Positions 34,701 through 42,106 of a DNA stretch of 64,000 nucleotides are shown here, piece after piece. A program made the position numbers and the translations under genes. How positions within the stretch are numbered: position 1 is the stretch's first letter; every line of letters starts with the position of its first letter. The notes beneath the pieces were generated by a model that did no database searches, was not told the DNA's origin, and was given only the letters and a program-made list of their open reading frames with translations. The stretch comes from JACJXW01 sp964418125 (lineage in GTDB: Bacteria; Bacteroidota; Bacteroidia; Chitinophagales; Saprospiraceae). The DNA is taken from positions 1 to 64,000 of the forward strand of contig CAYQKY010000012.1 of assembly GCA_964418125.1 (NCBI GenBank), written 5' to 3'.

Positions 34701-35757
34701 TGGTTTTTTTCAACTCACTAACGGATTGGGAGGCAATCCAATTGAGGTTTTTTACCATTTGGCAAACCAGAAGGATAATGGGATTCGGGCATTGCCTGTT
34801 GCCGCCTTTAAGTATACCAATGAAGATTTGTTGAAAGATACCAAATTTGCCATGGATTTTTCATCCCTTCTATTATTCTTTGAGCTCTCGAAAAGCGGTG
34901 TCGAGTTCAGTGTCAAGTTTTTAGTCTCGCCTTTTTTGGTTGAAATCATTGAACATAGGCGCTTTGAAATAATGTGGGTAAGGGGTTCCTCTTTAAGTGT
35001 GAATATCACGTCTAAAGGAGTGACCCCAATATTTTATCCAGAAAATTACAAGTTGGTAAGGCTTGAATTTTTTGACCAGTTACTGGCTTGGGTCAAGAAA
35101 AATTGTGAAGTACGCAAAAGTCGCCACAAACTTACTGTTATGGGTCATGCGCTGAGGGATGAGAGGGATTGGGGAGGAATGGACAATCCTTTTTCCAAGT
35201 TCACGTTGGATACTCTTTTTTTGTCAAGCTCTCCATCTGAAAAAGTTGTCCTAATTTCCGATGACGTTGGCTACTACCGCTTTTTTCAGGGGCGTACTAA
35301 TCTGGTAAGTACAGAAGTATTTTTAAGCCAATTCTGCTCAGAGTTTCTCATTTCAAGCATTTATCCTAAAATCCTTCAATTGGGGTATTCAGGATTTACA
35401 TTGCCGTCAAATTTTGTGAGGGCAGAATATGCAAAAAAAGCCAAAGGGGATGAAAACCTATTTGAGGAATGCTTAAGAAACCTGGGGACAAACCCAGAGA
35501 CTGTTCTGATTATTCTATTCGATATTTATAGTTCCAGCAAGCTTCTGGTTTCCCACCAAAGAATTTTGAGCCAAAAAATCCTGCGAAGCTTTTTGACATG
35601 GGGCATTCCGAATAGATTTGTTTTCGAAACTTTCCAATCGTTACTGGTAATGAAATTTCGGTTTCTTCCAAATAGGACTGCCGAAGTACTCGAAGATTGG
35701 GCCATAGTAAGTGGTAGGGGGTATGGTCTTATTTCCGGTTCTGCTCATTTTCCATGA
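31777..35757 (+). CDS. Very large TPR protein with GreA/GreB-C-like and PIN-like domains
   Basis: The product is 1,326 residues, clearly AT-richer than the accessory genes on its left. Residues 8-35 are hydrophobic (a possible membrane anchor). Residues ~100-840 are helical repeats of TPR type. Around residues 875-915 is VILGKRVGDVIEF, which resembles the GreA/GreB C-terminal domain that docks on RNA polymerase. The C-terminal ~300 residues resemble a PIN-like ribonuclease: D1027 (MDFSSLLLFFEL) and the acidic pair D1162-D1163 (LISDDVGYYRFF). Such TPR/GreAB-C/PIN proteins are known as large orphan proteins in accessory regions. An RNA-targeting stress or defence role is inference. Confidence 0.7.
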   Translation: MKSINPEILKLGGALATGIVAIACPVVLPALMASTVNSLAPEVAGHLVTSTNYKAFRDFLRKDRPGRLNHDLVQMLLAALERTTGLLETLFEEKEFSASPVLNKVRLQRTKKTFKALKSAIDEDYFKEENASSYLFEDEKTWSGELVKALFETAKLKEQERQAIEAYFLEKFPNLFKLAFEETLKDPANERGWRAFQMLAIEENKQTGNRLENKVDAVQTVINELKKDASPSHLAWLDKIQADVFDFKFKTALEHLDSLEAEMRRVNTLSNIDNAKILLLKGICLYEQNEIEKGEEAWLTAWRYDSKNLQVREKALRVLIDRGKFGPAKKLMSEMLIEDSANPIAWAAKTFLDDGLLEDKLAAVPYVITELETQFQAFKLRLAGFCIQHNKYQDIGRIFKQEIESDIQFPTSITFENKGYWLLLSNFYVSQIAVQHNQIPDYVHPLIKNNPKLPKVIALFEKVLQPFEDTEKGQFLTYYKFWYHYAKYCLVGNKEEALQVLKAYNKLSDKHRTEPIPTLTAFALLQTKQINELLDFTDNCEDEQSIGVLVPRALAFVNQEKFVEAHRTFDTFFDRLEKIDTVHFAAFHSYQYDFTPIQEQRESQWLRLKDKIERPALKKLAAFFTFWDTQSVEERRAKLVELRKEIEATDPELILSLALLFYQNGDFIPTLEILKPIIDFNEESPEHLLYIRSLGNSRHDDAELLSRLEDWRRTGFTVYHDWLFWEIQLLQTVPDAEQILEVVSIGIEKFPDDPRFHMIKAIELERLGQTKELQEFLSTDISFAARLPEPNVIHLSGIMLRNGLIKEGIELIFPLAENPNKELAQANYFFALSMIENLPFPRNLEEVTEDCWVDIEENGVLELHRITPDNSSLPEFKVILGKRVGDVIEFQSLLSSRKSVRTIKEIFDKYVGLHVHIIRKANSRRSLASTIEVFEMPSENVEELNRVLVELFGEDGDRRKDHSEQLMRQYATREIGFFQLTNGLGGNPIEVFYHLANQKDNGIRALPVAAFKYTNEDLLKDTKFAMDFSSLLLFFELSKSGVEFSVKFLVSPFLVEIIEHRRFEIMWVRGSSLSVNITSKGVTPIFYPENYKLVRLEFFDQLLAWVKKNCEVRKSRHKLTVMGHALRDERDWGGMDNPFSKFTLDTLFLSSSPSEKVVLISDDVGYYRFFQGRTNLVSTEVFLSQFCSEFLISSIYPKILQLGYSGFTLPSNFVRAEYAKKAKGDENLFEECLRNLGTNPETVLIILFDIYSSSKLLVSHQRILSQKILRSFLTWGIPNRFVFETFQSLLVMKFRFLPNRTAEVLEDWAIVSGRGYGLISGSAHFP

Positions 35758-35816
35758 AACAAAATTAGCTTACCGTTTCAAACTTCACTTAAAAGGCCCG
35801 CAACTTTCTCTCGCAA

Positions 35817-36009
35817 TTACCCACTCCTCACCTCTAAAGGTCGTACCCCAAACCGCTTGACAAATAATTTTGTAAAATAAGAATAGTCGGAAAAGCCCAC
35901 CTGATAGGCCACTTCAGAAATGTTGAGGCCGGTGTCGATGGCCAGTTGATAGGCTTTTTGCAAACGGATGGAATGGATAAATTGGGTGGCGGGCAGGCGC
36001 CGTTGGAAA
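35817..36009 (-). pseudogene. AraC-family regulator, C-terminal HTH remnant
   Basis: The minus strand encodes an AraC C-terminal part: FIHSIRLQKAYQLAIDTGLN, then ISEVAYQVGFSDYSYFTKLF and VKRFGVRPLEVRSG before a TAA at 35817-35819. The first ~200 residues of a normal AraC or hybrid regulator are missing, and the homology ends abruptly near 36009 at unrelated GC-rich sequence. Truncation by insertion or deletion of mobile DNA is likely. Confidence 0.7.
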
Positions 36010-36086
36010 GCTCAGCGCCGGGCATGAAGTGCCCAGTGCTGGACCACTGAGCCATAGCCTGCCGGTGCGGCCCGCGCGGGGCTGGT

Positions 36087-36127
36087 CCTGTGGAATAATC
36101 TGGGTTCTATTGATACTATTCCACAGG
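36087..36127. repeat. 11-bp perfect inverted repeat near resolvase remnant
   Basis: CCTGTGGAATA (36087-36097) and TATTCCACAGG (36117-36127) are perfect arms 19 nt apart. They lie about 30 nt beyond the stop of the resolvase fragment and could be a recombination site or end sequence of the element that carried it. Confidence 0.4.
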
Positions 36128-36158
36128 GCTGGCCAGGCTGCCGGGATTTCTGAGGCGC

Positions 36159-36347
36159 CTAGACATAATTCCAAGCCGTCCCATAGGAAACCCCAAGCTC
36201 CTTCCGAATCTGGTTGACCGGTTTCCCGTCCCGGTACAGCCTGGCTATTTTTTCTTTCAGGCTATCCGCTATTGTCGACCTCGAGGCTCGTTTACCCTGC
36301 GCCCTGGCTCTTGCCATACCTGCCCTGAGGAATAATGCAGGCTCCAT
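36159..36347 (-). pseudogene. Serine recombinase (resolvase), C-terminal fragment
   Basis: Sixty-two codons encode GMARARAQGKRASRSTIADS followed by LKEKIARLYRDGKPVNQIRK and ELGVSYGTAWNYV. This is the end of the catalytic helix E region and the C-terminal helix-turn-helix of Bacteroidota resolvase/invertases. An in-frame stop precedes the fragment, and the catalytic domain with its active-site Ser is absent. Confidence 0.7.
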
Positions 36348-36424
36348 TCAGGCTATTCCACTTGGACGCCAGTATAATATAAAGAAGCACCAAAATTGTA
36401 TAAACTCTTTTTCATAAACTATTC

Positions 36425-36432
36425 TATCTTTG
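36425..36432 (+). promoter_or_regulatory. Candidate -7 promoter element of the copper island
   Basis: TATCTTTG fits TAnnTTTG and lies 17 nt upstream of the TTG start at 36450, at the left edge of the metal-resistance genes. No -33 TTG at the usual spacing was found. Confidence 0.4.
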
Positions 36433-36449
36433 CAGAAACAAAAAACAAA

Positions 36450-36878
36450 TTGCTCTACAGGATAACCCATATCACTCTGGCTTTTTTGCTCCTGTTCAGC
36501 TCAACGGGCATAGTACTCAACAAGCACTATTGCGGGAGTGAGCTGAAGAGTATGGCTGTTTTCATGAAGGCAAAACCATGCCATCATGTGAAGGCAGTGA
36601 AGGGCTGTCCTACCCACAGTTCCGGAACAGAGTGGCTTCACCAAGAAAAAAAGAGCTGTTGTGATGACGAAACGGAATATGTCAAATCGGATGAAGAACA
36701 GCTGGCTCAACCCTTCCGTATTGATCTTAAGAACCTTCCGGTTCTCCTGGCTACGATTTTCGTAGCACTTGATTTCCAACTTCCTGCCACAGATGCCAAT
36801 ACGCTCCATTACTTAACGTACAAACCGCCCATTGTCCTCAACGACATATCCGTGTTGTTGCAGGTCTTCCGCTTATAG
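36450..36878 (+). CDS. HYC_CC_PP-type copper-associated exported protein
   Basis: The TTG at 36450 gives 142 residues starting in a signal/membrane helix (HITLAFLLLFSSTGIVL). A TTG at 36396 would extend it by 18 but places the start ahead of the candidate promoter. The family motifs are all present: HYC in NKHYCGSELKS, CC in KSCCDDE, and PP in YKPPIVL. Such proteins lie beside Cus-type efflux genes in Bacteroidota and probably bind copper in the periplasm. It begins the island, 106 nt before the RND pump. A second copy is at 51083-51499. Confidence 0.75.
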   Translation: MLYRITHITLAFLLLFSSTGIVLNKHYCGSELKSMAVFMKAKPCHHVKAVKGCPTHSSGTEWLHQEKKSCCDDETEYVKSDEEQLAQPFRIDLKNLPVLLATIFVALDFQLPATDANTLHYLTYKPPIVLNDISVLLQVFRL

Positions 36879-36984
36879 GCCACTATTAGTTTTTTCCTGC
36901 CACTCGATAATTCATCGAAGTGGTTAAAGTCGTTACTTTATGCCCAAAAGGCGTCATCGATTTATATAAAACTGCTTAAGGCTT

Positions 36985-39900
36985 ATGCTCAACGCAACTA
37001 TTCGATTCTTTCTGGAGAATAAGCTGGTTGCCTGGATACTGCTCCTGTTTTTTGCAGGATGGGGGATCGTCACCGCACCCTTCGACCTCAATGTAAACTG
37101 GCTGCCCCGTGACCCCGTTGCCGTAGATGCCATTCCGGATATCGGCGAGAACCAGCAGATCGTCTTTACCCGATGGATGGGGCGGTCTCCTCAGGATGTA
37201 GAAGACCAGATTTCCTATCCACTTACTTCGGCCCTGCTGGGTATTCCCGGAGTAAAGACCATCCGGAGCAACTCCATGTTCGGGTTTTCCACCATATACA
37301 TCATTTTTCAGGATGATATCGACTTCTACTGGAGCCGGTCCCGCATCCTGGAGAAATTGAACTCCCTGCCCGCCAACCTATTGCCCGATGGCGTTCAGCC
37401 CTCCCTCGGGCCGGATGCAACAGCTCTGGGACAGATCTACTGGTACACCTTAGAAGGACGAGACTCCAACGGTAAGCCCACCGGTGGATGGGACCCGCAT
37501 GAACTGCGAACCATTCAGGACTTTTATGTGCGATACGGATTGTCTTCCGCCGAGGGGGTTTCGGAAGTGGCTTCCGTTGGAGGCTTTGTCAAGGAGTATC
37601 AGATCGATGTTGACCCCGATGCCATGAAAGCCAACCGCATCACGCTGGAACAAGTAATGGGGGCGGTAAAAGGAAGCAATATTGACATCGGGGCTCAGAC
37701 AATGGAGGTCAACCTGGCTGAATACTTCGTCCGGGGGCTAGGGTACATCAAGAACATCGAGGATATAGAGTATTCAGTAGTAGCGGTAAACAACAACGTT
37801 CCACTTTATGTAAAGGACATTGCGAGGGTGAATATCGGCCCGGCGACGAGGCGGGGCGCACTGGATAAATCGGGCGCCGAAGCGGTAGGTGGAGTAGTTG
37901 TAGCCCGTTACGGCTCCAACCCCATGCAGGTCATTAAAAATGTAAAGGCCAAGATCGCGGAGATCGAGCCCGGGCTTCCTTCCAAAACGCTGGAAGACGG
38001 TACTGTCTCGCAGGTCAAGATCATTCCTTTCTATGACCGCACCCAGCTGATCCAGGAGACGATCGGCACCCTGGAGGAGGCGCTCACCCTGGAGGTACTC
38101 ATTACGGTGATCGTGGTTATCCTCATGCTTTTCAACCTGAAGTCTTCCCTTCTGGTCTCCGGCGCCCTGCCAGTGGCAGTGCTCATGTGTTTCATTGCCA
38201 TGCGGCAATTTGGCATTGACGCCAATATCGTTTCCCTTTCAGGGATTGCCATTGCCATTGGCACCATGGTTGACATGGGAATCGTGCTGACAGAAAGCAT
38301 GGTGAAAAACATAAAAGAAGCGCCGCCGGGGAAATCCCTCATGACAACCATTTATGAAGCTACTGTAGAGGTTGCGTCGGCGGTGATCACAGCGGTTTCC
38401 ACCACCATTGTGAGCTTTCTGCCCGTCTTCGCAATGGAGGCGGCGGAGGGTAAGTTGTTTCGCCCATTGGCCTTTACCAAAACCTTTGCGCTCCTGGCCT
38501 CTATTGTGCTCGCCATCACGGTACTCCCGCCACTTGCGCACAGCCTGTTTTCAGTACAGCCGAAGGGAAGCCGTTGGCGATATTTTTCTAACCTTTTACT
38601 CCTGGCCGGCGGCGTCCTGGTTGCTTCGATTTTCAATTTCTGGTTTGGCATGATCGTCATTTTCGTGTCACTACTCGAATTGGGTAGCATCTGGATCAGT
38701 AATAATCTCTCGGAAAAGGCCTCCACTGTTTACACCTGGGTTAAAAACATATTTTATGCCGGCCTGGTCGCCTTTTTCCTCACCCGGGCCTGGATGCCTC
38801 TGGGCGTCAATGTGAGTGTTATGACGAATTTCATCTTCGTCGGCGGCATCATCACTTTGTTGATGGTGGTTTTCTTCACCCTCATTCACTTCTACGAGCA
38901 AGTCCTTCGCTTTTTCATGCGCTTTCGCTGGTTGTTCCTGCTTTCGGTCACCGGCATTGTTGTTTGGGGCGTTACTATTTTAAAAAACACTGGACAGGAG
39001 TTTATGCCCTCCCTAAATGAAGGTTCCTTTCTACTCATGCCGACCTCCATGCCGCACACTGGCATTCAGCAAAACACCAACTACCTTAGGGCGCTCGACA
39101 TGGCCGTTACCGCAATACCGGAGGTGGAATCGGTAGTTGGAAAAATGGGCCGGGTGGAAAGCGCCCTGGACCCAGCCCCGGTTTCCATGTATGAAAACAT
39201 CATCCTGTATAAGCCAGAATACAAAGTAGATGAGGACGGCCACCGCATCCGGTTTAAAGTAGATGAGAACGGAGAATACCTCAGGGATGAAAAGGGAGCG
39301 CTTATCGAGAGCCGCAACGGAAAATACTACCGCCAGTGGCGCGATCACATCAAGAGCCCGGATGACATCTGGCAGGAGATCGTAGCGGCTACTAAACTGC
39401 CCGGCGTAACCTCCGCTCCAAAACTCCAACCCATCGAGACCCGCCTGGTGATGCTGCAAACGGGCATGCGCGCGCCTATGGGTATTAAAGTGAAAGGGCC
39501 GGATCTTAGAACGATCGAGGAGTTTGGCCTGCAGCTTGAAAAATACCTCAAGGAAGTAGAAGGAGTAAAAGCTGCTGCCGTATTTGCCGACCGCATCGTC
39601 GGCAAGCCCTACCTGGAGTTTAAAATAGACCGCCAGGCCATCGCCCGCCACGGGCTTTCTGTTGAGCAGGTTCAGAAGCACATTCAGGCGGCGGTGGGCG
39701 GCATGATGATGACCACGACGGTGGAGGGGCGCGAGCGTTTCCCCGTTCGCATCCGATACCCCCGGGAATTGCGCAGCGACCCGGAAATCGTTAAACGAAT
39801 ATTGCTGCCTTCCAGATCCGGCGGCCAGATCCCGTTGGGTGAACTTGTGAAGGTCGAATACCGGCAAGGGCCGCAATCCATCAAAAGTGAAGATAGCTTC

Positions 39901-40692
39901 CTGGTAGGATATGTCCTCTTTGACCGGGACCCCAGCCAGGCGGAAGTGACAGTAGTGAATAATGCTCAACGGTTCCTCGAAGAGAAGATTAGCAGCGGCG
40001 AACTGGTGGTGCCTCCCGGGGTCAGCTACCGCTTTGCCGGCACTTACGAACAACAGGTCAGGGCCAGTAAACGCCTGAGTATTGTGATGCCCATTGCACT
40101 GGGGATAATCTTCCTCATCCTGTACTTCGAATTCCGTTCAGTAGCTGTCACCACAATGGTGTTTACCGGTGTTTTCATCGCATTTTCCGGTGGGTTTATC
40201 ATGATCTGGCTTTATGGCCAATCCTGGTTCATGAATTTTGAACTGTTCGACACCAATATGCGGGACCTGTTCCAGATGCACCCTATCAACCTCAGCGTGG
40301 CAGTCTGGGTAGGGTTTCTAGCTTTATTTGGAATTGCTACCGACGATGGCGTCCTGGTTGCCACATTCATCAGAGACCGGTTTAAAGAAAACCAGCCCAA
40401 AACTGTAGAAGGCATCCGGCAGGCTATAGTCGAAGGCGGCCTTCGCCGGGTTCGCCCTGCGACAATGACGGCGGCCACTACGATCCTCGCCTTACTGCCG
40501 GTGCTCACTTCCACAGGGCGGGGCGCCGATGTGATGGTGCCGATGGCCATACCTTCTTTCGGAGGGATGTGCCTTCAGTTGCTGACTATGTTCACCGTGC
40601 CGGTGCTCTACAGCATCTGGAAAGAAGGGCAATTGAAATGGAACGATTGGTTTGGAAATCAAAATGCAGAAACTGATGAAATATCCGTATAA
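36985..40692 (+). CDS. cusA: CusA/CzcA-type heavy-metal efflux RND transporter
   Basis: The product is 1,235 residues, an inner-membrane proton-driven pump that exports Cu(I)/Ag(I) or divalent metals with an adaptor and outer-membrane factor. The N-terminal helix and start (FFLENKLVAWILLLFFAGWG) are typical. The TM4 motif IAIGTMVDMGIVLTESMVKN places the proton-relay Asp at 430. Near 515-640 there are extra hydrophobic segments (LLLLAGGVLVASIFNFWFG; NFIFVGGIITLLMVVFF), making it ~190 residues longer than E. coli CusA. The C-terminal half carries ATDDGVLVATFIRDRF and a conserved RPATMTAATTILAL. The Cus-like specificity is inferred from the copper genes around it. Confidence 0.9.
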   Translation: MLNATIRFFLENKLVAWILLLFFAGWGIVTAPFDLNVNWLPRDPVAVDAIPDIGENQQIVFTRWMGRSPQDVEDQISYPLTSALLGIPGVKTIRSNSMFGFSTIYIIFQDDIDFYWSRSRILEKLNSLPANLLPDGVQPSLGPDATALGQIYWYTLEGRDSNGKPTGGWDPHELRTIQDFYVRYGLSSAEGVSEVASVGGFVKEYQIDVDPDAMKANRITLEQVMGAVKGSNIDIGAQTMEVNLAEYFVRGLGYIKNIEDIEYSVVAVNNNVPLYVKDIARVNIGPATRRGALDKSGAEAVGGVVVARYGSNPMQVIKNVKAKIAEIEPGLPSKTLEDGTVSQVKIIPFYDRTQLIQETIGTLEEALTLEVLITVIVVILMLFNLKSSLLVSGALPVAVLMCFIAMRQFGIDANIVSLSGIAIAIGTMVDMGIVLTESMVKNIKEAPPGKSLMTTIYEATVEVASAVITAVSTTIVSFLPVFAMEAAEGKLFRPLAFTKTFALLASIVLAITVLPPLAHSLFSVQPKGSRWRYFSNLLLLAGGVLVASIFNFWFGMIVIFVSLLELGSIWISNNLSEKASTVYTWVKNIFYAGLVAFFLTRAWMPLGVNVSVMTNFIFVGGIITLLMVVFFTLIHFYEQVLRFFMRFRWLFLLSVTGIVVWGVTILKNTGQEFMPSLNEGSFLLMPTSMPHTGIQQNTNYLRALDMAVTAIPEVESVVGKMGRVESALDPAPVSMYENIILYKPEYKVDEDGHRIRFKVDENGEYLRDEKGALIESRNGKYYRQWRDHIKSPDDIWQEIVAATKLPGVTSAPKLQPIETRLVMLQTGMRAPMGIKVKGPDLRTIEEFGLQLEKYLKEVEGVKAAAVFADRIVGKPYLEFKIDRQAIARHGLSVEQVQKHIQAAVGGMMMTTTVEGRERFPVRIRYPRELRSDPEIVKRILLPSRSGGQIPLGELVKVEYRQGPQSIKSEDSFLVGYVLFDRDPSQAEVTVVNNAQRFLEEKISSGELVVPPGVSYRFAGTYEQQVRASKRLSIVMPIALGIIFLILYFEFRSVAVTTMVFTGVFIAFSGGFIMIWLYGQSWFMNFELFDTNMRDLFQMHPINLSVAVWVGFLALFGIATDDGVLVATFIRDRFKENQPKTVEGIRQAIVEGGLRRVRPATMTAATTILALLPVLTSTGRGADVMVPMAIPSFGGMCLQLLTMFTVPVLYSIWKEGQLKWNDWFGNQNAETDEISV

Positions 40693-41917
40693 AGTGATAG
40701 CAGGGCTTGCCCTGCTGCTATTTTCGTTTTTGCAAAAGTCAAGCGCACAACCTCTGGAGAGCTTATTGCTGGCGGCCGACAGCGCCAACCTGGAATTAAA
40801 AGCATTATACCAGGAATACCTCGCTGCGCTGGAAAAGGCGCCGCAGGTAAGCCAGCTGCCGGAACCGGAAGCTGGGCTGGGCGTTTTTCCCCTGCCGGTA
40901 GAAACCCGCCTGGGCCCACAATTGGTTCGCCTCAGCGCCACTCAGATGTTTCCCTGGAAAGGAACCCTGAAGGCGCGCAAAGATGTCGTGCTGGCCATGG
41001 CAAGAGCTCAATATGAGAAGATCGCGGCCTCCCGGCTTAACCTTCACTACCTGGTAAAACAAGCCTATTTTCAGCTTTACGAGCTGGATGAACGCCAGCA
41101 GATCCTGCAAAGGAGCATTGACATTTTCAGGACGCTCGAATCCATCGCCACCACAAGAGTGGAGGCCGGCAAAGCCAACCTGGCTGATGTGCTGCGTATA
41201 CAGATCCGCATCAGTAGCCTGGAAGAGGAGTTGAATATTCTGGAGAACCAAAAGGAAAAGCCGCTGGCGGTGATCAACCAGTTGTTGAACCGGCCGGAGC
41301 AGTCGCCTGTAACGCTTGTCGATACGCTGCCGCTGGCAGAGCCACCATACGAACGGGCGGCCCTGCTCAACGACATTCAGGAGGGGCACCCGATGCTGCG
41401 CATGTTTACCTTGCAACAGGAAGCCGCCCAACGCTCCATCGAGCTGAATGCCCTGGAAGGAAAACCTTCCTTTGGAGTAGGGCTGGATTACATAGCTGTC
41501 GGCAAACGTTCAGATGCCGAGCCGATGAATAACGGGAGGGATATCCTGTCGCCGAGAGTGGGGGTTAGAATACCGCTCTACCGGGAAAAGTACCGGGCTA
41601 AAGAGCAGGAGGAAAAGCTGAAAATCCAGGCCCTCGAAACGCGCAAGCAGGATCTTTTCCTACAGTTCCGGAGCGCTATTGAACAAGCCTACGCTGACCT
41701 GGAAGACGGGGAGATAAAATACCGGCTTTACCAGGAGCAGAAAGCTACGGTTTCGTCTGCCATTGAACTGTTGCTTGCCGCCTACAGCAACGAGGGGGCC
41801 AGTTTTATCGACCTGCTTCAACTGGAAGACCAGCTCGTCCAGTACGACCTGATGGCGCTTTCGGCAGTGGTGAAAACCCAGATGGCGCAGGCAGCGATTG
41901 AAAGATATATTCCTTAA
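40664..41917 (+). CDS. cusC: TolC/CusC-type outer-membrane efflux protein
   Basis: Starts at 40652 (TTG), 40664 (ATG) and 40676 (ATG) are all possible; I use the first ATG (417 residues). All overlap the end of the pump gene, so translation is coupled. A signal peptide (VIAGLALLLFSFLQKSSAQ) precedes two TolC repeats with long helices (for example LNLHYLVKQAYFQLYELDER; IEQAYADLEDGEIKYRLYQE). It forms the outer-membrane channel of the tripartite metal pump. Confidence 0.85.
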   Translation: MQKLMKYPYKVIAGLALLLFSFLQKSSAQPLESLLLAADSANLELKALYQEYLAALEKAPQVSQLPEPEAGLGVFPLPVETRLGPQLVRLSATQMFPWKGTLKARKDVVLAMARAQYEKIAASRLNLHYLVKQAYFQLYELDERQQILQRSIDIFRTLESIATTRVEAGKANLADVLRIQIRISSLEEELNILENQKEKPLAVINQLLNRPEQSPVTLVDTLPLAEPPYERAALLNDIQEGHPMLRMFTLQQEAAQRSIELNALEGKPSFGVGLDYIAVGKRSDAEPMNNGRDILSPRVGVRIPLYREKYRAKEQEEKLKIQALETRKQDLFLQFRSAIEQAYADLEDGEIKYRLYQEQKATVSSAIELLLAAYSNEGASFIDLLQLEDQLVQYDLMALSAVVKTQMAQAAIERYIP

Positions 41918-42106
41918 TTGTAACTATTTAGGCCTTATGGTATTTCGGTGTTTTGGCCCGTCTATTTTGCCGGGTAAATTTTACGGTTGGCTCAAAACGG
42001 GCACAAAGTTCATACCGAAGAGCCCCAGAGTTGGCTTGGCCGCAATACCAGAACACCATAAAACCGCCACACCTAAACAGTTATCCTTAATTCGAAAAAA
42101 AGCACC

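Noticed and set aside
41918..42106. Possible MITE between cusC and cusB
   Set aside because: The ends around 41933 and 42063 show only partial complementarity, too weak to call.
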